From: DATEXQ01 sp035256745
GTDB taxonomy: Bacteria > Patescibacteriota > Microgenomatia > UBA8517
Assembly (NCBI GenBank): GCA_035256745.1
Contig: DATEXQ010000017.1
Span: forward strand, 1 to 11,376
Length of the DNA: 11,376 bases
Direction: 5' to 3'
Position numbers and translations under genes: made by a program. This document shows, one piece after another, positions 5,844 to 11,376 of the stretch; the first letter of the stretch is position 1; the number at the start of each line of letters is the position of its first letter. Below the pieces are notes generated by a model. That model had not been told where the DNA came from. It did no database searches and worked only from the letters and a program-made list of their open reading frames with translations.

Positions 5844-7484
5844 ATGGAGGATTTATCTTCGGTTAAGACTCAAAGTTGGCTTCCCTGGTTTTTACGGGGT
5901 ATTTTAATTCTAGGATTTATTGTTCTTTTTGGCAGACTTTTGGAACTTCAAGTTATAAAAGGAAATTACTTTAGGAATCTCTCCGAGGGTAATAGAATTA
6001 GGAGAGTTGTAATTTCTGCTCCCAGAGGGCGAATTTTAGCAAGGGGCGGTGAAGTATTGGTTGGAAATAAAGAGGTTAAAAAAAGAATAATATTTAATCC
6101 CCAGGAAGGTTATGAAAAATCAGATGATATAAGCAAAGCTTTAGGTGAAGAAATTATTACGGAATGGGTTAGAGATTATAAATTGGCTGAAAGTTTTGCG
6201 CATGTAAGCGGTTATTTAGGTTTGGTGTCTGAAGACGAAACGGGAAAAGTTAATCCGAATTGTCCGGAAAAAGGCGTCAGAGGAAATGAGACTTATGTGG
6301 GTAGAAGCGGATTAGAGCAAAAATATGATTGTCAGCTATCAGGGAAAGACGGTGAAGAGTTGATAGAAGTTGATACCACCGGGAAAAAAGTTCGGACTTT
6401 GGGAAGAAGAGAACCCATAGCGGGAAAAGACATTATTACTTCTATTGATTACAAACTTCAAGAAAATGTCTCAACCGTTATGGGTGGAAAACCGGGAGCA
6501 ATAGTCGTAAGCGATAGACAGGGAGAAATTCTTGCTCTTTATTCGTCTCCTTCTTACAATCCAAACATTTTTTTAAACAGTAAATATTCAAAAGAGGTTG
6601 AAAAATTATTAAACGATAAAAATCTACCGCTTTTCAATCGAGCTATAGGTGGTTTATATCATCCGGGTTCGGTTTTTAAGACAATTGTAGCAATCGCCGG
6701 TTTGGAAGAAAAAGTGATAGATAAAAATTACGTTTATGATGACCCCGGAGTTATAACCATAAATGATTTTTCCTATTCAAATTGGTATTACACCCAATAT
6801 AAAGGAAAGGAAGGGGTAATAGGAATAGTCAGGGCAATAGGTCGTTCTACAGATACGTTTTTTTATAAATTAGGGGAGATGTTGGGGATTGAAAAAATTG
6901 ACAAGTGGGCTAAAAAGTTCGGTCTTAATCAAAAGACCAATATTGATTTGGTGGGAGAAATTGGAGGTTTGGTTCCCGGTCCGGAATGGAAATTAAAAAC
7001 TAAAAACGAAAATTGGTTTTTGGGTAATACTTACCATGTATCAATAGGCCAGGGTGACTTAGCTTTGACACCTTTACTAATAAATACTGCTGTAGCGGCC
7101 ATTGCAAATGACGGAAAACTTTGCAGTCCGCGCATTGCTGAAAAACCGAAATGCCAAGACCTAGGAATAAGTAAAGAAACTCTTGATCTGGTAAAAGCAG
7201 GAATGATTGCGGCGTGTAGCTTGGGTGGGACAGGATTTCCCTTTTTTGATTCCAATCCCCAAGTAGCCTGTAAAACAGGAACAGCAGAAACCAGTGAAGA
7301 AAACATAACTCATGCATGGTTTACATTTTTTGCTCCCGCAGCTCTAGAAAAAGACACCACGGATGGAAAACAAAAACCCGATATAATAATTACGGTTCTT
7401 GTTGAAAAAGGAGGAGAAGGTTCCAGCGTCGCAGGTCCTATGGCCAAGGATATTTTTGACTATTGGTTCCAAAAACAAAATTAA
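5844..7484 (+). CDS. mrdA: Penicillin-binding protein 2 (class B peptidoglycan transpeptidase)
   Basis: This 546-residue class B PBP has one N-terminal membrane anchor (about residues 14-36), so the bulk faces outward. RGRILARGGEVL (61-72) is the start of the PBP dimer/pedestal domain, which is compact here. The transpeptidase domain shows the active-site SVFK (Ser276 to Lys279, in YHPGSVFKT). The second motif is STD (335-337, where SxN is the general form and Asp is known in PBP2-type enzymes), and KTG is at 477-479 in CKTGTAET. It cross-links peptidoglycan stem peptides. At 546 residues it is shorter than enterobacterial PBP2, mainly in the pedestal. Placement right after mreB points to the elongation enzyme rather than the division PBP3, but an FtsI-like assignment cannot be fully excluded by sequence reading. 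No rodA follows in this window. Confidence 0.9.
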   Translation: MEDLSSVKTQSWLPWFLRGILILGFIVLFGRLLELQVIKGNYFRNLSEGNRIRRVVISAPRGRILARGGEVLVGNKEVKKRIIFNPQEGYEKSDDISKALGEEIITEWVRDYKLAESFAHVSGYLGLVSEDETGKVNPNCPEKGVRGNETYVGRSGLEQKYDCQLSGKDGEELIEVDTTGKKVRTLGRREPIAGKDIITSIDYKLQENVSTVMGGKPGAIVVSDRQGEILALYSSPSYNPNIFLNSKYSKEVEKLLNDKNLPLFNRAIGGLYHPGSVFKTIVAIAGLEEKVIDKNYVYDDPGVITINDFSYSNWYYTQYKGKEGVIGIVRAIGRSTDTFFYKLGEMLGIEKIDKWAKKFGLNQKTNIDLVGEIGGLVPGPEWKLKTKNENWFLGNTYHVSIGQGDLALTPLLINTAVAAIANDGKLCSPRIAEKPKCQDLGISKETLDLVKAGMIAACSLGGTGFPFFDSNPQVACKTGTAETSEENITHAWFTFFAPAALEKDTTDGKQKPDIIITVLVEKGGEGSSVAGPMAKDIFDYWFQKQN

Positions 7485-7494
7485 ATTTTTAAAA

Positions 7495-7500
7495 TATAAT
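7495..7500 (+). promoter_or_regulatory. Possible -10 element of dprA
   Basis: A perfect TATAAT ends 9 nt before the dprA ATG at 7510, inside the 25-nt AT-rich gap after mrdA. Expected transcription start is about 2 nt before the ATG. No matching -35 at the right spacing, so the call rests on the hexamer and its recurring distance from start codons. Confidence 0.45.
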
Positions 7501-7509
7501 TAATCTTTA

Positions 7510-8409
7510 ATGACCGAGCGTGAATATCTGGTTTTATTGTATTCCTTTATACCTTTTAGTCCTGTAAGAATTAATCTTCTAATATCTTACTTTAAAAATT
7601 CGAAAAATGTTTGGAATGCCAGTAGCAAGGAATTACTGGAGGTTGGGTTAAGAGCAAGTACTGTTGAAAAATTTAACCGATACAGAAATCAAATTAATCC
7701 TATAAATTATTTTTTGCGTTTAAATTCTAATTCTGTTGATTTTGTTACTTTTTTGGACAAAGATTATCCCAAGAATTTAAAAAATTTGGATGGAGCACCT
7801 TGCGTTTTATATATTAAAGGTAAATTAAAGAAAAGCGATGAAAATGCCATAGCCATAGTTGGATCAAGAAAAATGACTAACTACGGAAAAGAAGTAACCT
7901 GTAAGTTTTCCCAAGAACTTGCCGGTTTGGGCGTAACAATCGTTTCGGGTCTGGCAAGAGGAATTGATACAGAAGCACACAAATGCGTTTTAGAAGTTGG
8001 CGGAAGAACAATAGCAGTCCTTGCAGGAGGATTGGATAATATTTATCCTCCCGAAAACTTTTCTTTGGCAACGAAGATAATCGATTCGGGTGGTGCAATA
8101 TTATCGGAATATCCATTGGGGTACCCCTCATATAAAGGTAATTTTGTCAACAGAAATAGGATTATATCTGGTCTTTCTAAGGCAATTTTGGTAATTGAGG
8201 GAGAGAAAAGAAGTGGGACTCTTTTGACGGCTTCTCATGCAGCAAATCAGGGACGACCAGTCTTTGCAGTACCGAATGCGATAACCTCACCGACATCCGG
8301 TGCTCCCCTTTTCCTTATACAAAATGGAGCAAAAGCGGTAACTTGTACAAAAGATATTTTGGAGGAATTGAATTTGCATTTGAAGACAAGAAAGAATAGT
8401 GCATCTTGA
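7510..8409 (+). CDS. dprA: DNA-processing protein DprA/Smf
   Basis: This 299-residue protein is the DprA Rossmann-like family that binds incoming single-stranded DNA and helps load RecA during natural transformation. Residues 1 to about 65 look like the small helical N-terminal domain. The DprA domain follows, with IVGSRKMTNYG (116-126), VSGLARGIDTEAH (145-157), GGLDNIYPPEN (173-183), the FVNRNRIISGLS block (212-223), SGTLLTASHAANQGRPVFAVP (235-255) and GAPLFLIQNGAKAV (264-277). The protein ends soon after, so the C-terminal winged-helix domain found in longer DprA proteins is absent. It lies before topA, a neighbourhood shared with many bacteria (smf-topA). Gap to mrdA is 25 nt and to topA 68 nt. 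The stop is TGA. Confidence 0.95.
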   Translation: MTEREYLVLLYSFIPFSPVRINLLISYFKNSKNVWNASSKELLEVGLRASTVEKFNRYRNQINPINYFLRLNSNSVDFVTFLDKDYPKNLKNLDGAPCVLYIKGKLKKSDENAIAIVGSRKMTNYGKEVTCKFSQELAGLGVTIVSGLARGIDTEAHKCVLEVGGRTIAVLAGGLDNIYPPENFSLATKIIDSGGAILSEYPLGYPSYKGNFVNRNRIISGLSKAILVIEGEKRSGTLLTASHAANQGRPVFAVPNAITSPTSGAPLFLIQNGAKAVTCTKDILEELNLHLKTRKNSAS

Positions 8410-8463
8410 CTAGATTATTGAAATATCACATATTTTACTATCGCTTATTTCTGTAAGACCAAC

Positions 8464-8469
8464 TATCAT
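8464..8469 (+). promoter_or_regulatory. Possible -10 element of topA
   Basis: TATCAT (five of six) ends 8 nt before the topA ATG at 8478, in the 68-nt gap after dprA. No strong -35 is found at 16-18 nt. A competing arrangement in the same gap is TTGACT (8406-8411, overlapping the dprA stop), a 17-nt spacer and CATATT (8429-8434), which would give a leader of about 37 nt. No Shine-Dalgarno sequence precedes the ATG in either case. Confidence 0.35.
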
Positions 8470-8477
8470 GTAATGAT

Positions 8478-10559
8478 ATGAATTTAATAATTGTCGAATC
8501 ACCAACCAAAGCCCGTACTCTATCAAGATTTTTAGGAAGCGACTATTCCATTGAAGCGACAATGGGACACATTAAAGATTTACCCAAGAGTACTTTAGGT
8601 ATTGATGTAGAGAAGAATTTTAAACCTCAATATGAGGATATCCAAAAGAAAAGTGCTGTGGTTGCAATAATACTAAAAGCCGCAAAAAAAGCAGGAAAAA
8701 TATATTTGGCTACAGATCCGGATAGAGAGGGAGAAGCGATCGCTAAGCATGTTGAGAATGTAATCGGCTCAAATTTAAAACACAAAACACAAAATTCCAA
8801 ATTAAGTCGAATAGTATTTCATGAGATTACCAAGGATGCGGTTGAGGAGGCGATAAAAAATCCCAAAAGAATAGACGAAAATATGGTAGATGCACAGATA
8901 GCAAGGAGAGTATTGGATAGGTTGGTTGGATACAAATTATCACCACTTTTATGGAGAAAAGTAAGAAGAGGTTTGTCAGCCGGAAGAGTGCAGTCGGTTA
9001 CCGTAAGACTTATTGTTGAAAAGGAAAAAGAAATTGAGAAATTTAAACCACAGGAATATTGGGAAATTTTTGCAGAGGTAATAAGTAAAAATAATAAATC
9101 CAAAATCAAAGAGAATAAAAGTTTTACTGTTCAGCTTATAAAAATTGGGGAAAAGAAAGCTGATGTAACAAACGAAAAGGATGCAAGAGAAATTGTGGAG
9201 AATTTAGAAAAAAGTAATTATGAAGTTTTTGATGTTCAGAAAAAAGAAGTAAGAAGAAATCCCTATCCGCCTTTTACCACTTCTACCATGTCTCAAGCTG
9301 CTGCCAGACTTATGTTTTGGTCAGCCAAAAAGACAATGAGTATTGCCCAAGCTTTATACGAAGAGGGATTAATTACCTATCACAGAACCGATTCGACCAA
9401 TATTGCTGCATCAGCCATAGAAAAGTTACGAAATTATATCAAAGGCGAATACGGAGTTAAGTACTTACCGGAAAAACCCATTTTTTATAAAACTCAATCG
9501 AAAGTTGCCCAAGAAGCGCACGAAGCAATACGCCCTACAAGACTAGATTCCAAACTTGAAGTCTCTAATAGAAAATTCGCGAAAGATGCGGAATCTTTAT
9601 ATAACCTTATCTGGAAAAGATTTATTGCTTGTCAAATGAACCCCAGTTTATATGACGAAACTACAATAGATGTATCGGCTAACCTTAATGCTAAGACCCA
9701 ACCAATAAATTACCTACTGCGTGCATCTGGTCAGATAATGTTATTTGATGGATGGAAAATATTGTATAAAAAAGAGGAAGAATCACTTCGTCTTCCTGAA
9801 GTAGTCAAAGGGGAAGCTTTAAATCTTATTTCTTCCGAAAGTGAGGAATCTAAAGGGAAAAAAGTTTGGGGAGATCAAAAATTTACCCAAGCTCCGGCAA
9901 GATATTCTGAGGCGTCTCTTATAAAAACTTTGGAGAAATTGGGTATCGGAAGACCTTCAACTTATGCTCCAATTATTTCAACCATTCAATTTAGAAATTA
10001 TGTAGTAAAGGAAGAAGGAAGGTTTTTCCCTACGTCAATCGGAATTGCAGTAAATGATTTTTTGATGGACAATTTTCCCGATGTTTTTGAATATTCCTTT
10101 ACCGCCAAGATGGAAGATGATTTGGATAATATTGCCAAGGGAGAGGTTAAATGGACTGGAGTAATTGGGGATTTTTGGAAACCGTTTGATAAAAAATTAA
10201 TTAGTGTTGGTAAAAATTCCAAAAGAGTAAAGATTGCTGTGGAAAAATTAGGTAAGAAGTGTCCCGAATGTAAAGAAGGAGAATTGGTAATAAGAATAGG
10301 AAGATTCGGAAAGTTTATATCTTGTTCGCGGTTCCCGGATTGTAAATATACGGAAAAATTCGTTGAAAAAATTGGGAAAAAATGCCCAGATTGCAAAAAA
10401 GGTGATGTAATTATAAAAAGAAGTCAAAAAGGAAGGAAGTTTTTCGGATGTTCAAGATATCCGGAATGTAAATGGGCTTCATGGAGAAAACCAGGAGAAG
10501 AAGAGAAAAAAGAGGAAAAACAAGAGAATGGAAATAACAAAACCAACCTTAAAATTTAA
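8478..10559 (+). CDS. topA: DNA topoisomerase I (type IA)
   Basis: This 693-residue enzyme relaxes negative supercoils by cutting one strand through a 5'-phosphotyrosine. The Toprim domain starts at the N-terminus with IVESPTKA (residues 5-12, catalytic Glu7) and has the acidic triad ATDPDREGE (78-86). The strand-passage motif LSAGRVQSVTVRLI is at 166-179. The active-site block is GLITYHRTDST (297-307), so Tyr301 is the nucleophile; the usual residue after it is Met, here His. LGIGRPSTYAPII (488-500) is the conserved C-terminal core motif. Two Cys4 zinc-ribbon repeats follow (Cys595, 598, 616, 622 and Cys636, 639, 658, 664), then a Lys/Glu-rich tail. Short hydrophilic inserts occur near residues 98-109 and 203-216. 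The start fits the canonical family N-terminus. Its last 32 nt overlap dut. Confidence 0.97.
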   Translation: MNLIIVESPTKARTLSRFLGSDYSIEATMGHIKDLPKSTLGIDVEKNFKPQYEDIQKKSAVVAIILKAAKKAGKIYLATDPDREGEAIAKHVENVIGSNLKHKTQNSKLSRIVFHEITKDAVEEAIKNPKRIDENMVDAQIARRVLDRLVGYKLSPLLWRKVRRGLSAGRVQSVTVRLIVEKEKEIEKFKPQEYWEIFAEVISKNNKSKIKENKSFTVQLIKIGEKKADVTNEKDAREIVENLEKSNYEVFDVQKKEVRRNPYPPFTTSTMSQAAARLMFWSAKKTMSIAQALYEEGLITYHRTDSTNIAASAIEKLRNYIKGEYGVKYLPEKPIFYKTQSKVAQEAHEAIRPTRLDSKLEVSNRKFAKDAESLYNLIWKRFIACQMNPSLYDETTIDVSANLNAKTQPINYLLRASGQIMLFDGWKILYKKEEESLRLPEVVKGEALNLISSESEESKGKKVWGDQKFTQAPARYSEASLIKTLEKLGIGRPSTYAPIISTIQFRNYVVKEEGRFFPTSIGIAVNDFLMDNFPDVFEYSFTAKMEDDLDNIAKGEVKWTGVIGDFWKPFDKKLISVGKNSKRVKIAVEKLGKKCPECKEGELVIRIGRFGKFISCSRFPDCKYTEKFVEKIGKKCPDCKKGDVIIKRSQKGRKFFGCSRYPECKWASWRKPGEEEKKEEKQENGNNKTNLKI
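8777..8794 (+). repeat. Short tandem repeat AAAACAC inside topA
   Basis: AAAACAC occurs twice back to back (8777-8783, 8784-8790) followed by AAAA, about 2.6 units. It encodes part of the Lys/Asn/Gln-rich insert NLKHKTQNSK (99-108) between the Toprim helix and the SRIVFHEIT strand, a surface position where other TopA proteins have a shorter loop. The 7-nt period is not a multiple of three, so gain or loss of a single unit would shift the frame. Confidence 0.6.
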
Positions 10560-10968
10560 AATAATAAAAAAAGAGGGAAAAATTCCTTCATATGCCCACG
10601 AAGAAGACGCAGGATTTGATTTATACTCCACAATTGCGGTAATTATCAAAAAAGGAAAAATTCAAACAATTCCTCTAGGTATAGCATCCGAAATACCTGG
10701 TGGATGGTTTGTTTCCTTTCGCGACAAAAGCGGATTGGCGGCAAAGTTTGGCATCCATGTGATGGCGGGAGTTGTAGACTCCGGATATAGAGGTGAATGG
10801 TTGGTTGTATTGGTAAATTTAGGAGACAATGATTATTCAGTCGGAAAAGGAGATAAAATTGCACAAGGGATACTTCAAATTGTCCCAAGACCAAAAATTA
10901 CAGAAGTAAATAAATTGAATTTATCCAAAAGAGGAACTGGAGGCTTCGGAAGTACGGGTAAAAAATAG
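10528..10968 (+). CDS. dut: dUTP diphosphatase (dUTPase)
   Basis: This 146-residue trimeric-type dUTPase hydrolyses dUTP to dUMP and pyrophosphate, keeping uracil out of DNA and supplying dUMP for dTMP synthesis. All five motifs appear in order. They are DAGFDLYS (residues 27-34), RDKSGLA (65-71), GVVDSGYRGEW (81-91, with catalytic Asp84 and the uracil-stacking Tyr87), GDKIAQGIL (108-116), and the flexible C-terminal RGTGGFGSTG (135-144). Motif 2 has RDKSGLA where PRSGLA or GRSGLA is common. The ATG lies inside topA, giving a 32-nt overlap in another frame. Homology to the family begins around residue 8, so this start is well placed, and translational coupling to topA is likely. Only a weak AGAGG lies upstream. 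A thymidylate-synthase-like gene follows, which fits the same pathway. Confidence 0.96.
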   Translation: MEITKPTLKFKIIKKEGKIPSYAHEEDAGFDLYSTIAVIIKKGKIQTIPLGIASEIPGGWFVSFRDKSGLAAKFGIHVMAGVVDSGYRGEWLVVLVNLGDNDYSVGKGDKIAQGILQIVPRPKITEVNKLNLSKRGTGGFGSTGKK

Positions 10969-10977
10969 ATTTACCGA

Positions 10978-11006
10978 TTGACAATTCTTACGCCAGTTGA
11001 TAAAAA
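10978..11006 (+). promoter_or_regulatory. Candidate promoter of the thymidylate-synthase-like gene
   Basis: A perfect TTGACA (10978-10983) is followed by 17 nt and TAAAAA (11001-11006, four of six). Transcription from it would begin about 10 nt before the ATG at 11023. The same TTG is also in frame with the downstream gene and could be a start codon, so the two readings compete. It begins 10 nt after the dut stop. Confidence 0.4.
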
Positions 11007-11022
11007 CTCTTTAGTAATTTGT

Positions 11023-11376
11023 ATGTCTTTAAAAGAACTTGCGGAAAAGAACACTCATGTTGTTGGGAGGGAATATTTAAAAAGCGGAGAGATTCCTTCG
11101 ATAGTGGTTTACGGAAAAACTCTTCCCGAAGCGTGGGAACAAGCAGTACTTGCCACCTTAACCTTTGGTACGACCATTCCCACCGAATATGACCAAAGTG
11201 TCGATCCTGAAAGTAGAGATTCGACAATGATGATAGTTGTCTCAAATCCATTGCAGGAACCCCGAATTCATAAAGCTTTACCATGTGGATATGACGATTT
11301 GGAAATTTATAGACAGGAAGTTGTAAATGGAGTTCATGATTCCAATGTACGGGGAAGAGGTTGGAGTTACAGCTAC
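11023..11376 (+). CDS. Thymidylate synthase-like protein, 5' part (3' end outside window)
   Basis: The frame is open from ATG at 11023 to the window end (118 codons, no stop). The visible part contains VVYGKTLPEAWEQAVLATL (residues 28-46), TEYDQ (54-58), SRDSTMMIVVSNPLQEPRIHK (64-84), DDLEIYRQEVVNGVHD (91-106) and WSYSY at the edge. I recall these blocks from the divergent thymidylate synthase/dCMP-hydroxymethylase-superfamily proteins of archaea and uncultured bacteria, rather than from E. coli-type ThyA. The catalytic Cys region would lie beyond the window, so chemistry cannot be confirmed. Position directly after dut supports a dUMP to dTMP role. The frame stays open back to the dut stop, so a TTG start at 10978 adding 15 residues is possible, but ATG is preferred because that TTG is part of a -35-like sequence. 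Confidence 0.65.
   Translation, partial: MSLKELAEKNTHVVGREYLKSGEIPSIVVYGKTLPEAWEQAVLATLTFGTTIPTEYDQSVDPESRDSTMMIVVSNPLQEPRIHKALPCGYDDLEIYRQEVVNGVHDSNVRGRGWSYSY

Noticed and set aside
7000..7317. Overlapping minus-strand open frames within the mrdA transpeptidase region
   Set aside because: Two different antisense frames open over the same stretch, neither with recognisable motifs, opposite the conserved region leading to the KTG motif.
9998..10396. Minus-strand frame of 132 codons with apparent repeats
   Set aside because: The repeats (such as SGHF) are simply the complement of the duplicated zinc-ribbon coding sequence of topA.
10988..11284. Minus-strand open frame of 98 codons at the right end
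   Set aside because: It lies opposite the thymidylate-synthase-like frame, which has recognisable motifs and runs open to the edge; the antisense translation shows no motif.
1..11376. tRNA genes, CRISPR arrays, insertion sequences, toxin-antitoxin or defence genes
   Set aside because: Gaps between genes are all under 100 nt; none holds a cloverleaf, repeat-spacer pattern or inverted repeats with a transposase, and every substantial frame is assigned.

Overview
The window is ordinary-looking, AT-rich, gene-dense bacterial chromosome. It holds eight complete recognisable genes, one complete unrecognised gene and two genes cut by the window edges. Intergenic gaps are very short and there is no RNA gene, insertion sequence, CRISPR array or prophage signal. 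TGA serves as a stop codon for two genes, so the standard bacterial code fits. The overall picture suggests a Candidate Phyla Radiation bacterium (Patescibacteria, perhaps Microgenomates). The points in favour are AT richness, almost no Shine-Dalgarno sequences, an enlarged L28, an O-antigen-ligase/TPR protein of the kind common in these genomes, and compact housekeeping genes with short low-complexity inserts. That placement is an inference from style, not from a marker tree.

Left part (1-1009, + strand): the 3' end of rpmB (ribosomal protein L28), then an unrecognised 259-residue protein that reads as two tandem winged-helix domains of the OmpR/PhoB effector type without a receiver domain. 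Its end overlaps, tail to tail, the end of fmt.

Middle-left (999-4598, - strand): a large membrane O-antigen ligase/polymerase-like protein with C-terminal TPRs, then def (peptide deformylase) and fmt (Met-tRNA formyltransferase). def and fmt form a tight operon that adds and removes the N-formyl group of initiator methionine, with a strong promoter-like sequence directly before def.

Right part (4691-11376, + strand): from a 92-bp divergent intergenic region run mreB and mrdA-like PBP2 (cell elongation and peptidoglycan synthesis), dprA and topA (DNA processing and supercoiling, a commonly linked pair), then dut and a thymidylate-synthase-like gene cut by the window end (dUTP to dUMP to dTMP). 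mreC, mreD and rodA are not between or beside mreB and mrdA here.

The most general regulatory observation is that six genes preceded by a gap (the O-antigen ligase-like gene, def, mreB, mrdA, dprA, topA) have a -10-like hexamer ending only 7-10 nt before the start codon. This geometry implies leaderless or nearly leaderless mRNAs. I see no clear previously undescribed multi-gene system. The best candidate for something new is the tandem winged-helix protein next to rpmB.
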